Shown: piece by piece, positions 19,260 through 26,968 of the stretch
Layout of the letters: every line of letters starts with the position of its first letter
How positions within the stretch are numbered: the stretch's first letter is position 1
DNA from: Amnibacterium flavum
Lineage (GTDB): Bacteria > Actinomycetota > Actinomycetes > Actinomycetales > Microbacteriaceae
Assembly: GCF_003097495.1 (NCBI RefSeq)
Contig: NZ_QEOP01000002.1
Coordinates: 62,001 to 126,000, forward strand
Direction of reading: 5' to 3'
Length of the DNA stretch: 64,000 bases
Notes under the pieces: generated by a model
Database searches by the model: none
Seen by the model: the letters and a program-made list of their open reading frames with translations, nothing else
What the model was told of the DNA's origin: nothing
Program-made: the position numbers and the translations under genes

Positions 19260-20810
19260 ATGACTCTCATCGAGCATTGGATCGACGGTCGGGCCCACGC
19301 GAGCGCCAGCGGGCGTACGGGACGGGTGTTCGACCCGGCGAAGGGGGTCGTGCAGCACGAGGTCGTGCTCGCCGACCCGGCCGAGATCGAGGCGGCCGTC
19401 GCTGCCGCGTCGCGGGCCTATCCGGCCTGGCGCGACACCTCCATCGCCAAGCGTTCGCAGATCCTGTTCGCCTTCCGCGAGCTGCTCAACGCCCGCAAGG
19501 GCGAGCTCGCCGAGATCCTCACCTCGGAGCACGGAAAGGTCCTCTCCGACGCCGCCGGCGAGATCGCCCGAGGCCTCGAAGTCGTCGAGTTCGCCCTGTC
19601 GTTCCCGCACCTTCTGAAGGGCGAGTACTCCGAGAACGTGTCGACGGGGGTGGATGTCTACTCGCTGCGTCAGCCGCTCGGGGTGGTCGGCATCATCTCC
19701 CCGTTCAACTTCCCGGCCATGGTGCCGATGTGGTTCTTCCCGATCGCGCTCGCCGCGGGCAACACGGTCGTGCTGAAGCCGAGTGAGAAGGACCCGTCCG
19801 CGGCGAACTGGATGGCGTCCCTCCTCACCGAGGCGGGCCTGCCCGACGGCGTCTTCAATGTTCTGCACGGCGACAAGCTCGCGGTCGACGGCCTGCTCGA
19901 GCATCCCGACGTGAAGTCGATCTCCTTCGTCGGGTCGACTCCGATCGCGAAGTACATCTACGAGACCGCAGCCAGGAACGGCAAGCGGGTGCAGGCGCTG
20001 GGCGGTGCGAAGAACCACATGCTCGTCCTGCCCGACGCCGACCTCGACCTCGCGGCCGACGCTGCGATCAACGCCGGTTTCGGCTCTGCGGGGGAGCGCT
20101 GCATGGCGATCTCGGTCCTCGTGATCGTCGATGGGCCCCTGCCCGCCGGTTCCCGGGCGTCTCGCAGCGACGGGGCGGCCGAGCCGGTAGGGACCGTGGG
20201 GGATGCGCTGATCGCGAAGATCACCGAGCGGATGGCCACCCTGAAGGTCGGCGACGGCCGCCGCTCCTGCGACATGGGTCCGCTCATCACGGGCGAGCAC
20301 CGCGACAAGGTCGCGTCCTACCTCGACCTCGCGGTCGAGGACGGAGCCGACCTCGTCGTGGACGGTCGCGGTGTGCAGCCCGATGGCGAGGCCGACGGAT
20401 TCTGGCTTGGACCCACCCTCGTCGACAAGGTGCCGACCACGTCGCGCGTCTACACGGACGAGATCTTCGGTCCCGTCCTCTTGATCGTGCGCGTCGCCAC
20501 CTACGCCGACGGGGTCGAGCTGATCAACTCGTCCGAGTTCGGCAACGGAACCGCGATCTTCACCAACGACGGGGGAGCCGCGCGCCGATTCCAGAACGAG
20601 GTCGAGGTGGGCATGATCGGCATCAACGTGCCCATCCCCGTCCCGGTCTCCTACTACTCGTTCGGCGGCTGGAAGAACTCGCTCTTCGGCGACACGAAGG
20701 CGTACGGCCCCGATGCGTTCCACTTCTTCACCCGCCAGAAGGCCGTCACCTCGCGCTGGCTCGACCCCAGCCACGGCGGCATCAACTTGGGCTTCCCCCA
20801 GAACTCCTGA
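19260..20810 (+). CDS. mmsA: CoA-acylating methylmalonate-semialdehyde dehydrogenase
   Basis: A 516-residue aldehyde dehydrogenase of the MmsA/IolA type, converting methylmalonate or malonate semialdehyde and CoA to acyl-CoA in valine or inositol breakdown. Supporting motifs: VGIISPFNFPAMVPMWFFP, ALGGAKNHMLVLPDAD (the AKNH signature of this subfamily), the catalytic Cys281 in GSAGERCMAIS, and SFGGWKNSLFGD. About 20 residues after the catalytic Cys (roughly 293-313, PAGSRASRSDGAAEPVG) look like an insertion relative to the family. No inositol genes are adjacent. Confidence 0.92.
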   Translation: MTLIEHWIDGRAHASASGRTGRVFDPAKGVVQHEVVLADPAEIEAAVAAASRAYPAWRDTSIAKRSQILFAFRELLNARKGELAEILTSEHGKVLSDAAGEIARGLEVVEFALSFPHLLKGEYSENVSTGVDVYSLRQPLGVVGIISPFNFPAMVPMWFFPIALAAGNTVVLKPSEKDPSAANWMASLLTEAGLPDGVFNVLHGDKLAVDGLLEHPDVKSISFVGSTPIAKYIYETAARNGKRVQALGGAKNHMLVLPDADLDLAADAAINAGFGSAGERCMAISVLVIVDGPLPAGSRASRSDGAAEPVGTVGDALIAKITERMATLKVGDGRRSCDMGPLITGEHRDKVASYLDLAVEDGADLVVDGRGVQPDGEADGFWLGPTLVDKVPTTSRVYTDEIFGPVLLIVRVATYADGVELINSSEFGNGTAIFTNDGGAARRFQNEVEVGMIGINVPIPVPVSYYSFGGWKNSLFGDTKAYGPDAFHFFTRQKAVTSRWLDPSHGGINLGFPQNS

Positions 20811-20823
20811 CGCTCGGTCCTCT

Positions 20824-20902
20824 CGCTCAGCAGGCGGAAGCGCCGTCAGCAGGCGGAATCCGTCCGATTCGACCTGCTGAGCGCATTTCCGCCTGCTGAG
20901 CG
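20824..20902. terminator. Nested inverted repeats between convergent mmsA and MFS gene
   Basis: Outer arms CGCTCAGCAGGCGGAA (20824-20839) and its perfect complement (20887-20902) enclose a second direct TCAGCAGGCGGAA copy and an inverted CCTGCTGAGCG copy. It is a likely bidirectional terminator. The core CTCAGCAGGCGG differs by one base from the CTCAGCGGGCGG core of the repeat arrays elsewhere in the window. Confidence 0.6.
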
Positions 20903-20940
20903 ACAGGGCGGGACCTGACGTGGTCGGGCGAGCCGGCCGT

Positions 20941-22428
20941 TCAGGCGCCGGTGGTGGCCAGGGTGTGCTCGCGGCTGCGGCCGGGCATGAATGCGGCGGC
21001 CAGCGCCGCCGCCGCGGCGATCGCCGTGATGGTGATGAACACGACGTGCATGCCCGAAACCAGTTCGGTGGGCGTCGGCGTTCCCGCTCCGGAATCGGTG
21101 GAGGCGTTGATGATCGCCCCGAAGACGGCGACCCCGACCGCGCTGCCGATCGACCGGGCGAACAGGTTCGCTCCGGTGACCACCCCGCGCTCGCCCCAGT
21201 CGACGCTCGTCTGGGCCGCGATCAGAGACGGCGCGACGAGCAGACCCATCCCGAGCCCGATGACGAGGCAGCAGAGGGCGACGAACCAGATCTCGGAGGC
21301 TCCACCCAGCGTGAGGGTCAGAGCGGTGCCGCCGAGCACGAACCCGGCGCCGATCAGACAGGTCGCCCGGAACCCGAGCGGGAGGTACAGCCGACCCGCG
21401 AGGGACGCGGCGATCGGCCAGCCGATCGTCAGCAGCGCGAGGGTGAAACCGGCGATCAGGGCGGTCGCCCCGAGCACCTCCTGCGCGTAGGTGGGGATGT
21501 AGGACGACAGCCCGAGAACGATGGCGCCGGTCGCGACCGAGACGAGGCTGCTCGCGAGCAGAACCCGTCGCCGGAATACCCACAGCGGCAGGATCGGGTG
21601 CTCCGTCCGGCGCTCGACGAGGACGAAGACGACGAGGAGGGCCACCGCCCCGGCGAAGATCGCGATGCTCCAGAACGAGTTCCAGGCCCATGCCTCGCCG
21701 CCTTCGAGGAGGCCGAGGATCAGCAGGGTCGTGCCGGAGGCGAGGAGCGCCGCGCCGAGGTAGTCGATGCGCTGCGTGCCGCGTTCGACCTTCTCCTTGT
21801 AGTTGCGGGCGATGATGAACGCCGCGATCAAGGCGAGTGGGACGTTGACGAAGAAGATCCACCTCCACGACAGGAAGTCGGAGAAGATGCCGCCGATGGC
21901 GGGGCCGATCACCGAGGAGATGCCCCACACACTGGCGAGGTAGCCCTGGGCCACGGCCCGTTCGCGGAGTGTGTAGATGTCGCCGGCGATGGTGATGGCG
22001 GTCGGCTGGATGGCGCCGGCACCGAGCCCCTGCACGACGCGGAAGAGGATGAGGGCGGGCATGCTCCACGCGAATCCGCAGAGGATCGAGCCGACGAGGA
22101 ACAGTCCGATGCCGATGAGGATCACGGGCTTGCGGCCCAGAACATCGGAGAGGCGTCCGTAGATCGGCGTCGACACCGCCTGGGCGAGCAGGTACACGGA
22201 GAACAGCCACGGGAACTGGCTGAAGCCGCCGAGGTCGTCGACGATCGAGGGAACCGCGGTGGCGAGGATGGTCGCGTCGAGAGCGACGAGCCCGGTGCTG
22301 AGCATGAGGGAGAGCAGGATGGGCCCGCGCTCGGAGCGCAGGCCGACGCTCGCCCTCGTGGGGGCTGCGGTGGTGTCGGTAGGCGACTCGCCGCCGCTCA
22401 CCGTCGGTGATTCATGGCGGGGGAGCAC
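20941..22428 (-). CDS. DHA2-type MFS drug exporter
   Basis: A 495-residue protein with 14 predicted membrane helices. EmrB/QacA family signs include LDATILATAVPSIVDDLGG in helix 1, YGRLSDVLGRKPVIL (motif A), FRVVQGLGAGAIQPTAI, and the antiporter motif C-like SVIGPAIGGIFSDFLSWRWI. Such transporters expel hydrophobic or cationic compounds using proton motive force. Substrate cannot be predicted. Start is GTG. No TetR- or MarR-type regulator adjoins it, which is unusual for this family. Confidence 0.92.
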   Translation of the reverse strand: MLPRHESPTVSGGESPTDTTAAPTRASVGLRSERGPILLSLMLSTGLVALDATILATAVPSIVDDLGGFSQFPWLFSVYLLAQAVSTPIYGRLSDVLGRKPVILIGIGLFLVGSILCGFAWSMPALILFRVVQGLGAGAIQPTAITIAGDIYTLRERAVAQGYLASVWGISSVIGPAIGGIFSDFLSWRWIFFVNVPLALIAAFIIARNYKEKVERGTQRIDYLGAALLASGTTLLILGLLEGGEAWAWNSFWSIAIFAGAVALLVVFVLVERRTEHPILPLWVFRRRVLLASSLVSVATGAIVLGLSSYIPTYAQEVLGATALIAGFTLALLTIGWPIAASLAGRLYLPLGFRATCLIGAGFVLGGTALTLTLGGASEIWFVALCCLVIGLGMGLLVAPSLIAAQTSVDWGERGVVTGANLFARSIGSAVGVAVFGAIINASTDSGAGTPTPTELVSGMHVVFITITAIAAAAALAAAFMPGRSREHTLATTGA

Positions 22429-22562
22429 GGGCGGTCGACAGTCACCCCAGGTGCAGCGTCGTCTGCGAGCGGCCTATTCCCGGTTCGGCGGTGTCGAGGC
22501 ATGCTCAGGTCGAGAGGATCCGCGTCTCGATATCCCACGGCTCGATCGGGCCTCCGCCGGGG

Positions 22563-23156
22563 TCAGGCGACAGCCACCTCGACCGGCGCGAGAGCCATGC
22601 CGATGCGGCCGACGCGGCTGCGGGTGATCTCGGCGAGGTCGAGGATCGACTCCACGCCGTGTCGCCGTCCGGCGTGCACCATGATCGCGGCGCAGGCCTC
22701 GGCGTCTGCGAGAGCGTCGTGGTGACGGAACCCCTCGAATCCGGCCGCCATCGCGGCGACCGGCAGTTTGTACGAGTCGAGGCTGTAGGTGCGGCGGGCG
22801 ACGCTGAGGCTGCAGACGTAGGAGTGCTCGGGCACGACGAGGTCGGAGGCGGAGCAGGCGGACGTGATGACGCCCATGTCGAAGCCCGCGTTGTGGGCGA
22901 CGAAGACATCGCCGTCGACGAAGTCGATCAGGTCGTCGAACTGCTCGGCCCAGCCGAGCGCACCCTCGACGTGGTGCGCTTCGATGCCGTGGATGCGGGT
23001 GTTCCACTCCGAGAACCAGTCGTGCGGCGAAGGGGGGACGATGAGCCAGGATGCCGTGTCGACGACCCGCCCGTCGCGCACTTTGACCATGCCGACCGAG
23101 CACGCGGAGGCGCTGGAGCGGTTGGCGGTTTCGAAATCGATCGCGGTGAAATCCAT
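22563..23156 (-). CDS. DnaQ-like DEDDh 3'-5' exonuclease
   Basis: A 197-residue protein. Exo I is at AIDFETAN (about 5-12), Exo II at VAHNAGFDMGVI, and Exo III at HHDALADAEACA with the DEDDh histidine. This matches DNA polymerase III epsilon-like exonucleases that stand alone in actinobacteria. SYKLPVAA and the C-terminal region lack a BRCT or UvrC domain. The ATG at 23156 gives the usual MDFTAIDFET start; a GTG two codons upstream is possible. It is divergent from the MalY-type gene. Confidence 0.88.
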   Translation of the reverse strand: MDFTAIDFETANRSSASACSVGMVKVRDGRVVDTASWLIVPPSPHDWFSEWNTRIHGIEAHHVEGALGWAEQFDDLIDFVDGDVFVAHNAGFDMGVITSACSASDLVVPEHSYVCSLSVARRTYSLDSYKLPVAAMAAGFEGFRHHDALADAEACAAIMVHAGRRHGVESILDLAEITRSRVGRIGMALAPVEVAVA

Positions 23157-23248
23157 CGGCACGTCGGCGAGCCTGGCACGCGCCTCCGACTTCGCCGGAC
23201 CGCCCCGCCGGGCGCCGGGAAGCGCCCGGGCGTGTCGGGCGCGGGTGA

Positions 23249-23254
23249 CAGGAT
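23249..23254 (+). promoter_or_regulatory. Possible -10 box of leaderless uORF and lyase gene
   Basis: CAGGAT ends 6 nt before GTG 23261. The first base deviates from the TAnnnT consensus seen at other genes here, so this is tentative. Confidence 0.35.
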
Positions 23255-23260
23255 GGACCG

Positions 23261-23290
23261 GTGACCGTGTTTGACGTGACCTCGCGATGA
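23261..23290 (+). CDS. Nine-codon upstream ORF coupled to the lyase gene
   Basis: GTG 23261 opens a 9-residue frame (MTVFDVTSR) that ends at TGA 23288-23290, overlapping the ATG of the next gene as ATGA. A -10-like box lies 6 nt upstream, so the peptide could be translated from a leaderless mRNA and deliver ribosomes to the lyase start, which has no clear ribosome binding site. Leaderless small ORFs are common in mycobacteria. No attenuation-type amino acid run is present. Confidence 0.4.
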   Translation: MTVFDVTSR

Positions 23291-24498
23291 CCACCGATCC
23301 GCACGAATGGGACGCGCTGTCGGCTGATGAACTGCGCGGACGGGGCAGCGTCAAGTGGGACCCATCCGCCCATCCCGAGGTGCTCGGTGCGTGGGTCGCC
23401 GAGATGGATTTCGGCACCGCACCGGCGGTCCTCGAGGCGTGGCAGGAATCCGCCCGCCTGCTCGAGTTCGGCTATCCGGCCCCCTCGCTGGTCTCCGCGA
23501 TGAGCGAGGCCACGGCGCTCTGGCACGCCGAGCAGTACGGCTGGAGTGTCGATCCCGCCGACGTCGCGCCCCTCGCCGACGTGATCAAGGGGCTCGAGCT
23601 CGCCATCACGGAGTTCTCGGCCCCGGGCGCACCCGTCATCGTTCCGACTCCGGCGTACATGCCGTTCCTCTTCGTGCCCGAGGGTCTCGGTCGCGAGGTG
23701 ATCCAGGTTCCGATGCTCCGCGACGACCACGGAGGGTTCGCGCTCGACCTCCAACGCATCGACGCAGAGCTGTCGGCGGGGGCGGGCCTGGTGATCCTCG
23801 CCAATCCCGGCAACCCCACCGGCAAGGTCTACCGCCGCGACGAACTCGTGGCGCTCGCCGACCTCGTCGATTCGCATGGCGCCCGGGTGTTCTCGGACGA
23901 GATCCATGCCCCGCTGACGCTGTTCGGCAACCGTCATGTTCCGCTCGCGAGCGTGTCCGCTGCGGGGGCGCGGGTCGCGATCACGGCCACGTCGGCGTCG
24001 AAGGCGTGGAACCTGCCGGGTCTGAAGTGCGCGCAGCTGATCCTGAGCGCCGACCGCGATCGGGTCATCTGGCAGAGCATCGGACCCATGGCGAGCCACG
24101 GCGCGAGCACACCGGGAATCCGCGCGAACACCGCGGCCTACTCGGCTGGTGGCGACTGGCTCCGGCAGGTGCGCGATTACCTCGAGAACAATTACGCCGT
24201 CCTCCTCGAGGAGCTCGCCGAGGCGCTTCCGATGGCCCGCGTCGCACCCCTCGAAGCCACCTATCTGTGCTGGATCGACCTCTCCGCCTACCGCGGCGAC
24301 GGCCCCGCCGATGTGGACTTCGCCGACCTCCTGCTCGAAGAGGCGGGGGTCCGCGTCAACTCGGGCGCGGCTTTCGGCGAGGTGGGTGTCGGGCATATCC
24401 GGCTGAACATCGCGACGTCGAGGCCGATCCTTCGCGAGATCGTGCAGCGCATGGCAGGGGTTCTGGTGCCGACCGGTGCAGCCCGAGGCGGCGAGTGA
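23287..24498 (+). CDS. MalY/PatB-type PLP enzyme (putative cystathionine beta-lyase)
   Basis: A 403-residue fold type I PLP enzyme. The subfamily signs are GSVKWDP and VAEMDFGTAP near the N-terminus (MalY/PatB proteins carry a similar WVADMDF), ANPGNPTGKVYRRDEL, VFSDEIHAPLTL, and the Schiff-base Lys239 in SASKAWNLPGLK. Members cleave C-S bonds of cystathionine or act as aminotransferases. The ATG overlaps the stop of a tiny upstream frame. Its own stop overlaps the next start (GTGA), so the following gene is translationally coupled. Confidence 0.88.
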   Translation: MTTDPHEWDALSADELRGRGSVKWDPSAHPEVLGAWVAEMDFGTAPAVLEAWQESARLLEFGYPAPSLVSAMSEATALWHAEQYGWSVDPADVAPLADVIKGLELAITEFSAPGAPVIVPTPAYMPFLFVPEGLGREVIQVPMLRDDHGGFALDLQRIDAELSAGAGLVILANPGNPTGKVYRRDELVALADLVDSHGARVFSDEIHAPLTLFGNRHVPLASVSAAGARVAITATSASKAWNLPGLKCAQLILSADRDRVIWQSIGPMASHGASTPGIRANTAAYSAGGDWLRQVRDYLENNYAVLLEELAEALPMARVAPLEATYLCWIDLSAYRGDGPADVDFADLLLEEAGVRVNSGAAFGEVGVGHIRLNIATSRPILREIVQRMAGVLVPTGAARGGE

Positions 24499-24956
24499 TC
24501 ACGGTCTGGGTGGATCGCGATTCCGTCGCGATGGGCGACGACGTCGAGTCGCACGAGGTCGCGTGGGAATTCGAGGATCACGCCTGCGCGGGAGACGTGC
24601 TCGACCGGGTGCTCAGCTCGCACTACCTGGCCTCGGTCTCGGGCGATGTGTCGTGGTCGCTGAACCTCGGCCGGTTCGATGTGATGCCGCGCGAGGACTA
24701 CACCTCGATCCGCGCGGTGGAGACTCGGGTCGCGGCCGTCGTGCACGTGCCGCTGCACGGCTCCTCCGATGTGATCACGCTGTCCTCCCGGCTGCTCTTC
24801 CAGCCGTTGGTCCGGATGCCCCAGTGGGCGGTGTCCGAGGGGGTCTACGCCGTCGACTTCACCTATTCGTCCGAGGGTGCGCTCCTGTCGGAGTCCCGTT
24901 TCCGCTCCTGGTTGCGCAACGACGAACCCCGCCGCAGAGCAATCGCCTCCCCCTGA
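24495..24956 (+). CDS. Unknown protein coupled to the MalY/PatB-type gene
   Basis: A 153-residue soluble protein of no recognised family. It begins ITVWVDRDSVAMGDDVESHEV and contains YLASVSGDVSWSLNLGRFDV. It is rich in Asp, Val and Ser, with no Cys-rich, membrane or signal segment. The GTG start overlaps the preceding stop by 4 nt, a strong sign that it is real and expressed with the lyase. Codon usage is like its neighbours. Confidence 0.7.
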   Translation: MITVWVDRDSVAMGDDVESHEVAWEFEDHACAGDVLDRVLSSHYLASVSGDVSWSLNLGRFDVMPREDYTSIRAVETRVAAVVHVPLHGSSDVITLSSRLLFQPLVRMPQWAVSEGVYAVDFTYSSEGALLSESRFRSWLRNDEPRRRAIASP

Positions 24957-24962
24957 CCACCT

Positions 24963-25055
24963 CCCTCGCGCTCAGCAGGAAACTCCCCGCCTCAGCAGGA
25001 GGATTTCCGGCATCCGCACCTGCTGAGGCGTCGTCCTGCCTGCTGAGCGCGAGGG
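24963..25055. terminator. Nested inverted repeats upstream of ychF
   Basis: Outer arms CCCTCGCGCTCAGCAGG (24963-24979) and the perfect complement (25039-25055) enclose a second perfect pair (CGCCTCAGCAGG / CCTGCTGAGGCG). The core CTCAGCAGG is shared with the element at 20824-20902. It separates two genes in the same direction, so it probably ends the upstream transcript just before the ychF promoter. Confidence 0.6.
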
Positions 25056-25072
25056 CGGGAGCGGCGGGCGGG

Positions 25073-25078
25073 TAACCT
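25073..25078 (+). promoter_or_regulatory. -10 box of ychF (nearly leaderless)
   Basis: TAACCT lies 8 nt before the GTG at 25087. No Shine-Dalgarno sequence is present, so the mRNA is probably leaderless or has a 1-2 nt leader. Confidence 0.5.
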
Positions 25079-25086
25079 TGACCCCC

Positions 25087-26160
25087 GTGGCTCTTACCAT
25101 CGGCATCGTCGGCCTGCCCAACGTCGGCAAGTCCACCCTTTTCAACGCACTGACGAAGAACCAGGTTCTCGCGGCGAACTACCCGTTCGCGACGATCGAG
25201 CCCAACGTCGGAGTCGTGAACCTGCCCGATCCCCGCCTCGAGGTGCTGGCGGGCATCTTCTCGAGCGAGCGGATCCTTCCGGCCGCCGTGTCGTTCGTCG
25301 ACATCGCCGGCATCGTGCGCGGCGCGAGCGTGGGTGAGGGGCTCGGCAACCAGTTCCTCGCGAACATCCGCGAGGCCGACGCCATCGCCGAGGTCGTGCG
25401 CGGATTCGCGGACCCCGACATCGTGCACGTTGAGGACGCCGTCAACCCCGCGAGCGATCTCGAGACGATCAATACCGAGCTGATCCTCGCCGACCTGCAG
25501 ACCATCGAGAAGGCTCTGCCCCGGTACGAGAAGGAGGTCAAGGGCAAGCGCCTCGACCCCGAAGTGCTCGAGGCGGCGCTCGCCGCCCAGAAGCTGCTCA
25601 ATGACGGCAAGGTTCTCTCGACGGTCGGGTTCGATGTGACACCGATCCGCGAGCTGGGCCTGCTGACGGCCAAGCCGTTCATCTACGTCTTCAACGTCGA
25701 CGAGGCGATCCTCACCGACGACGCCCGAAAGGCCGAGCTGGCGGCGCTCGTCGCACCGGCCGAGGCGGTGTTCCTCGACGCGAAGATCGAGTCCGAACTG
25801 ATCGACCTCGACCCCGAGGATGCCGCCGAGCTGCTCGCGAGCACCGGCCAGGACGAGAGCGGTCTCGACCAGCTCGCCCGCATCGGTTTCGAGACGCTCG
25901 GCCTGCAGACCTACCTGACCGCGGGTCCGAAGGAGTCGCGCGCGTGGACGATCGGCAAGGGATGGACCGCCCCGCAGGCGGCGGGCGTCATCCACACCGA
26001 CTTCCAGAAGGGCTTCATCAAGGCGGAGGTCATCTCGTTCGACGACCTCGTCGAGACCGGCTCGGTCGCCGAGGCCCGCGCCAAGGGCAAGGCCCGTATG
26101 GAGGGCAAGGACTACGTCATGCACGACGGCGACGTCGTCGAGTTCCGCTTCAACGTCTGA
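25087..26160 (+). CDS. ychF: Redox-regulated ATPase/GTPase YchF
   Basis: A 357-residue Obg-family P-loop protein. G1 is GLPNVGKS at 9-16, G3 is FVDIAGIVRGAS, and the NVDEAIL segment replaces the usual NKxD G4 motif, which explains the ATP preference of YchF proteins. The C-terminal TGS-like domain contains TAGPKESRAWTIGKGWTAPQAAGVIHTDF. YchF binds ribosomes and modulates translation and the oxidative stress response. The GTG at 25087 was chosen over a TTG three codons earlier because of the closely spaced -10 box. Confidence 0.97.
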   Translation: MALTIGIVGLPNVGKSTLFNALTKNQVLAANYPFATIEPNVGVVNLPDPRLEVLAGIFSSERILPAAVSFVDIAGIVRGASVGEGLGNQFLANIREADAIAEVVRGFADPDIVHVEDAVNPASDLETINTELILADLQTIEKALPRYEKEVKGKRLDPEVLEAALAAQKLLNDGKVLSTVGFDVTPIRELGLLTAKPFIYVFNVDEAILTDDARKAELAALVAPAEAVFLDAKIESELIDLDPEDAAELLASTGQDESGLDQLARIGFETLGLQTYLTAGPKESRAWTIGKGWTAPQAAGVIHTDFQKGFIKAEVISFDDLVETGSVAEARAKGKARMEGKDYVMHDGDVVEFRFNV

Positions 26161-26186
26161 CGGCGAAGCCTCTTCGACCCGGCAGG

Positions 26187-26516
26187 TCAATCCTCCTGTA
26201 GAGGCCACACCTCGACCACGCCGTCGGCGACAGCACAGGGCGTCTTCGACACCATCGCCACGGCGTCTTCGAGTGATTCCGCCTCGATGAGCGAGAATCC
26301 GGCCACTGGCAGGTCCGCCCGCATGAATGGTCCCGGGGTGGTCGTAACTCCTCGGTCATGCTTGTTCGTGACAGAAACGGGCGCGCCGAGCACGGAGGTG
26401 ATCGCGCCCTCCCGCGTGAGTCGAGCGTCGTGTGCGTGTGCGGCGTCCCGCACCGCTGCAGGAGTGGCGTTATATCCGGCTTCATCGCCGTAGCCGATAG
26501 TGAGAAAGCGGGGCAT
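26187..26516 (-). CDS. YCII-related (DGPF) domain protein
   Basis: A 109-residue protein with MPRFLTIGYGDEAGYNATP, the VTTTPGPFMRADLPVAGFSLIEAESLEDAV core and a C-terminal VVEVWPL, typical of the dimeric alpha/beta YCII/DGPF family, in which the usual K-DGPF becomes TPGPF. These small proteins are often linked to ECF sigma factors, but none is seen here. A good GGAGAGG lies 9 nt before the ATG. Function unknown. Confidence 0.82.
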   Translation of the reverse strand: MPRFLTIGYGDEAGYNATPAAVRDAAHAHDARLTREGAITSVLGAPVSVTNKHDRGVTTTPGPFMRADLPVAGFSLIEAESLEDAVAMVSKTPCAVADGVVEVWPLQED

Positions 26517-26660
26517 GTTCGAATCCTCTCCTTGCCAGACCATCCAGCAGAGCCCAGGATTACGCACGACGGAGTACCGCGGAAGGGGTCGACACATGAC
26601 GACAACCGGGTCGAGTCCCGCTTCACCGTCTGACCCTCGCTCCAGAGCCTTGGTGCACGC

Positions 26661-26891
26661 ATGACCGGACCGCAGGTCTTCGTCCTGATCTGGGGTGTGC
26701 TGGCGGTTGCGCTCGGCTTTGTCTTCGCGCGCTACCCCGAGATGATGCTCGACGCGGCGCGGCGGCAGATCGGGATGGCTCGTTCCGGCAGCGCCTCGCG
26801 GGCGCCGCTCCTGTTTCGGGTTGCCGGAGTGCTGTTCATGCTGCTGGGCGTCGCGGCCGTGATCGTGGCATCTCTCGGGGTCGTCCAGTAG
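26661..26891 (+). CDS. Small two-helix membrane protein
   Basis: A 76-residue protein with two hydrophobic helices (about 4-24 and 50-73) joined by a basic loop with YPEMMLDAARRQIGMARSGS. No family was recognised. The 144 bp upstream hold no gene I can support. The amphipathic pattern and codon use favour a real small gene, but confidence is moderate. Confidence 0.6.
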   Translation: MTGPQVFVLIWGVLAVALGFVFARYPEMMLDAARRQIGMARSGSASRAPLLFRVAGVLFMLLGVAAVIVASLGVVQ

Positions 26892-26956
26892 TCAGCCCAG
26901 GTGGTGTGGGGCGCGGGAGTTTGCAGGGAGCCCGAGCTGAGGCGAGGGGGACGAAC

Positions 26957-26962
26957 TACGAT
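26957..26962 (+). promoter_or_regulatory. -10 box, leaderless arrangement, for the gene at 26969
   Basis: TACGAT ends exactly 6 nt before GTG 26969. There is no good ribosome binding site at the required distance. Confidence 0.5.
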
Positions 26963-26968
26963 CGGAGC

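Noticed and set aside
26590-26640. tRNA-like T-arm (GGGTCGAGTCCCGC)
   Set aside because: No acceptor, D or anticodon arms can be drawn around it; a T-loop TTCRANY consensus is not met.
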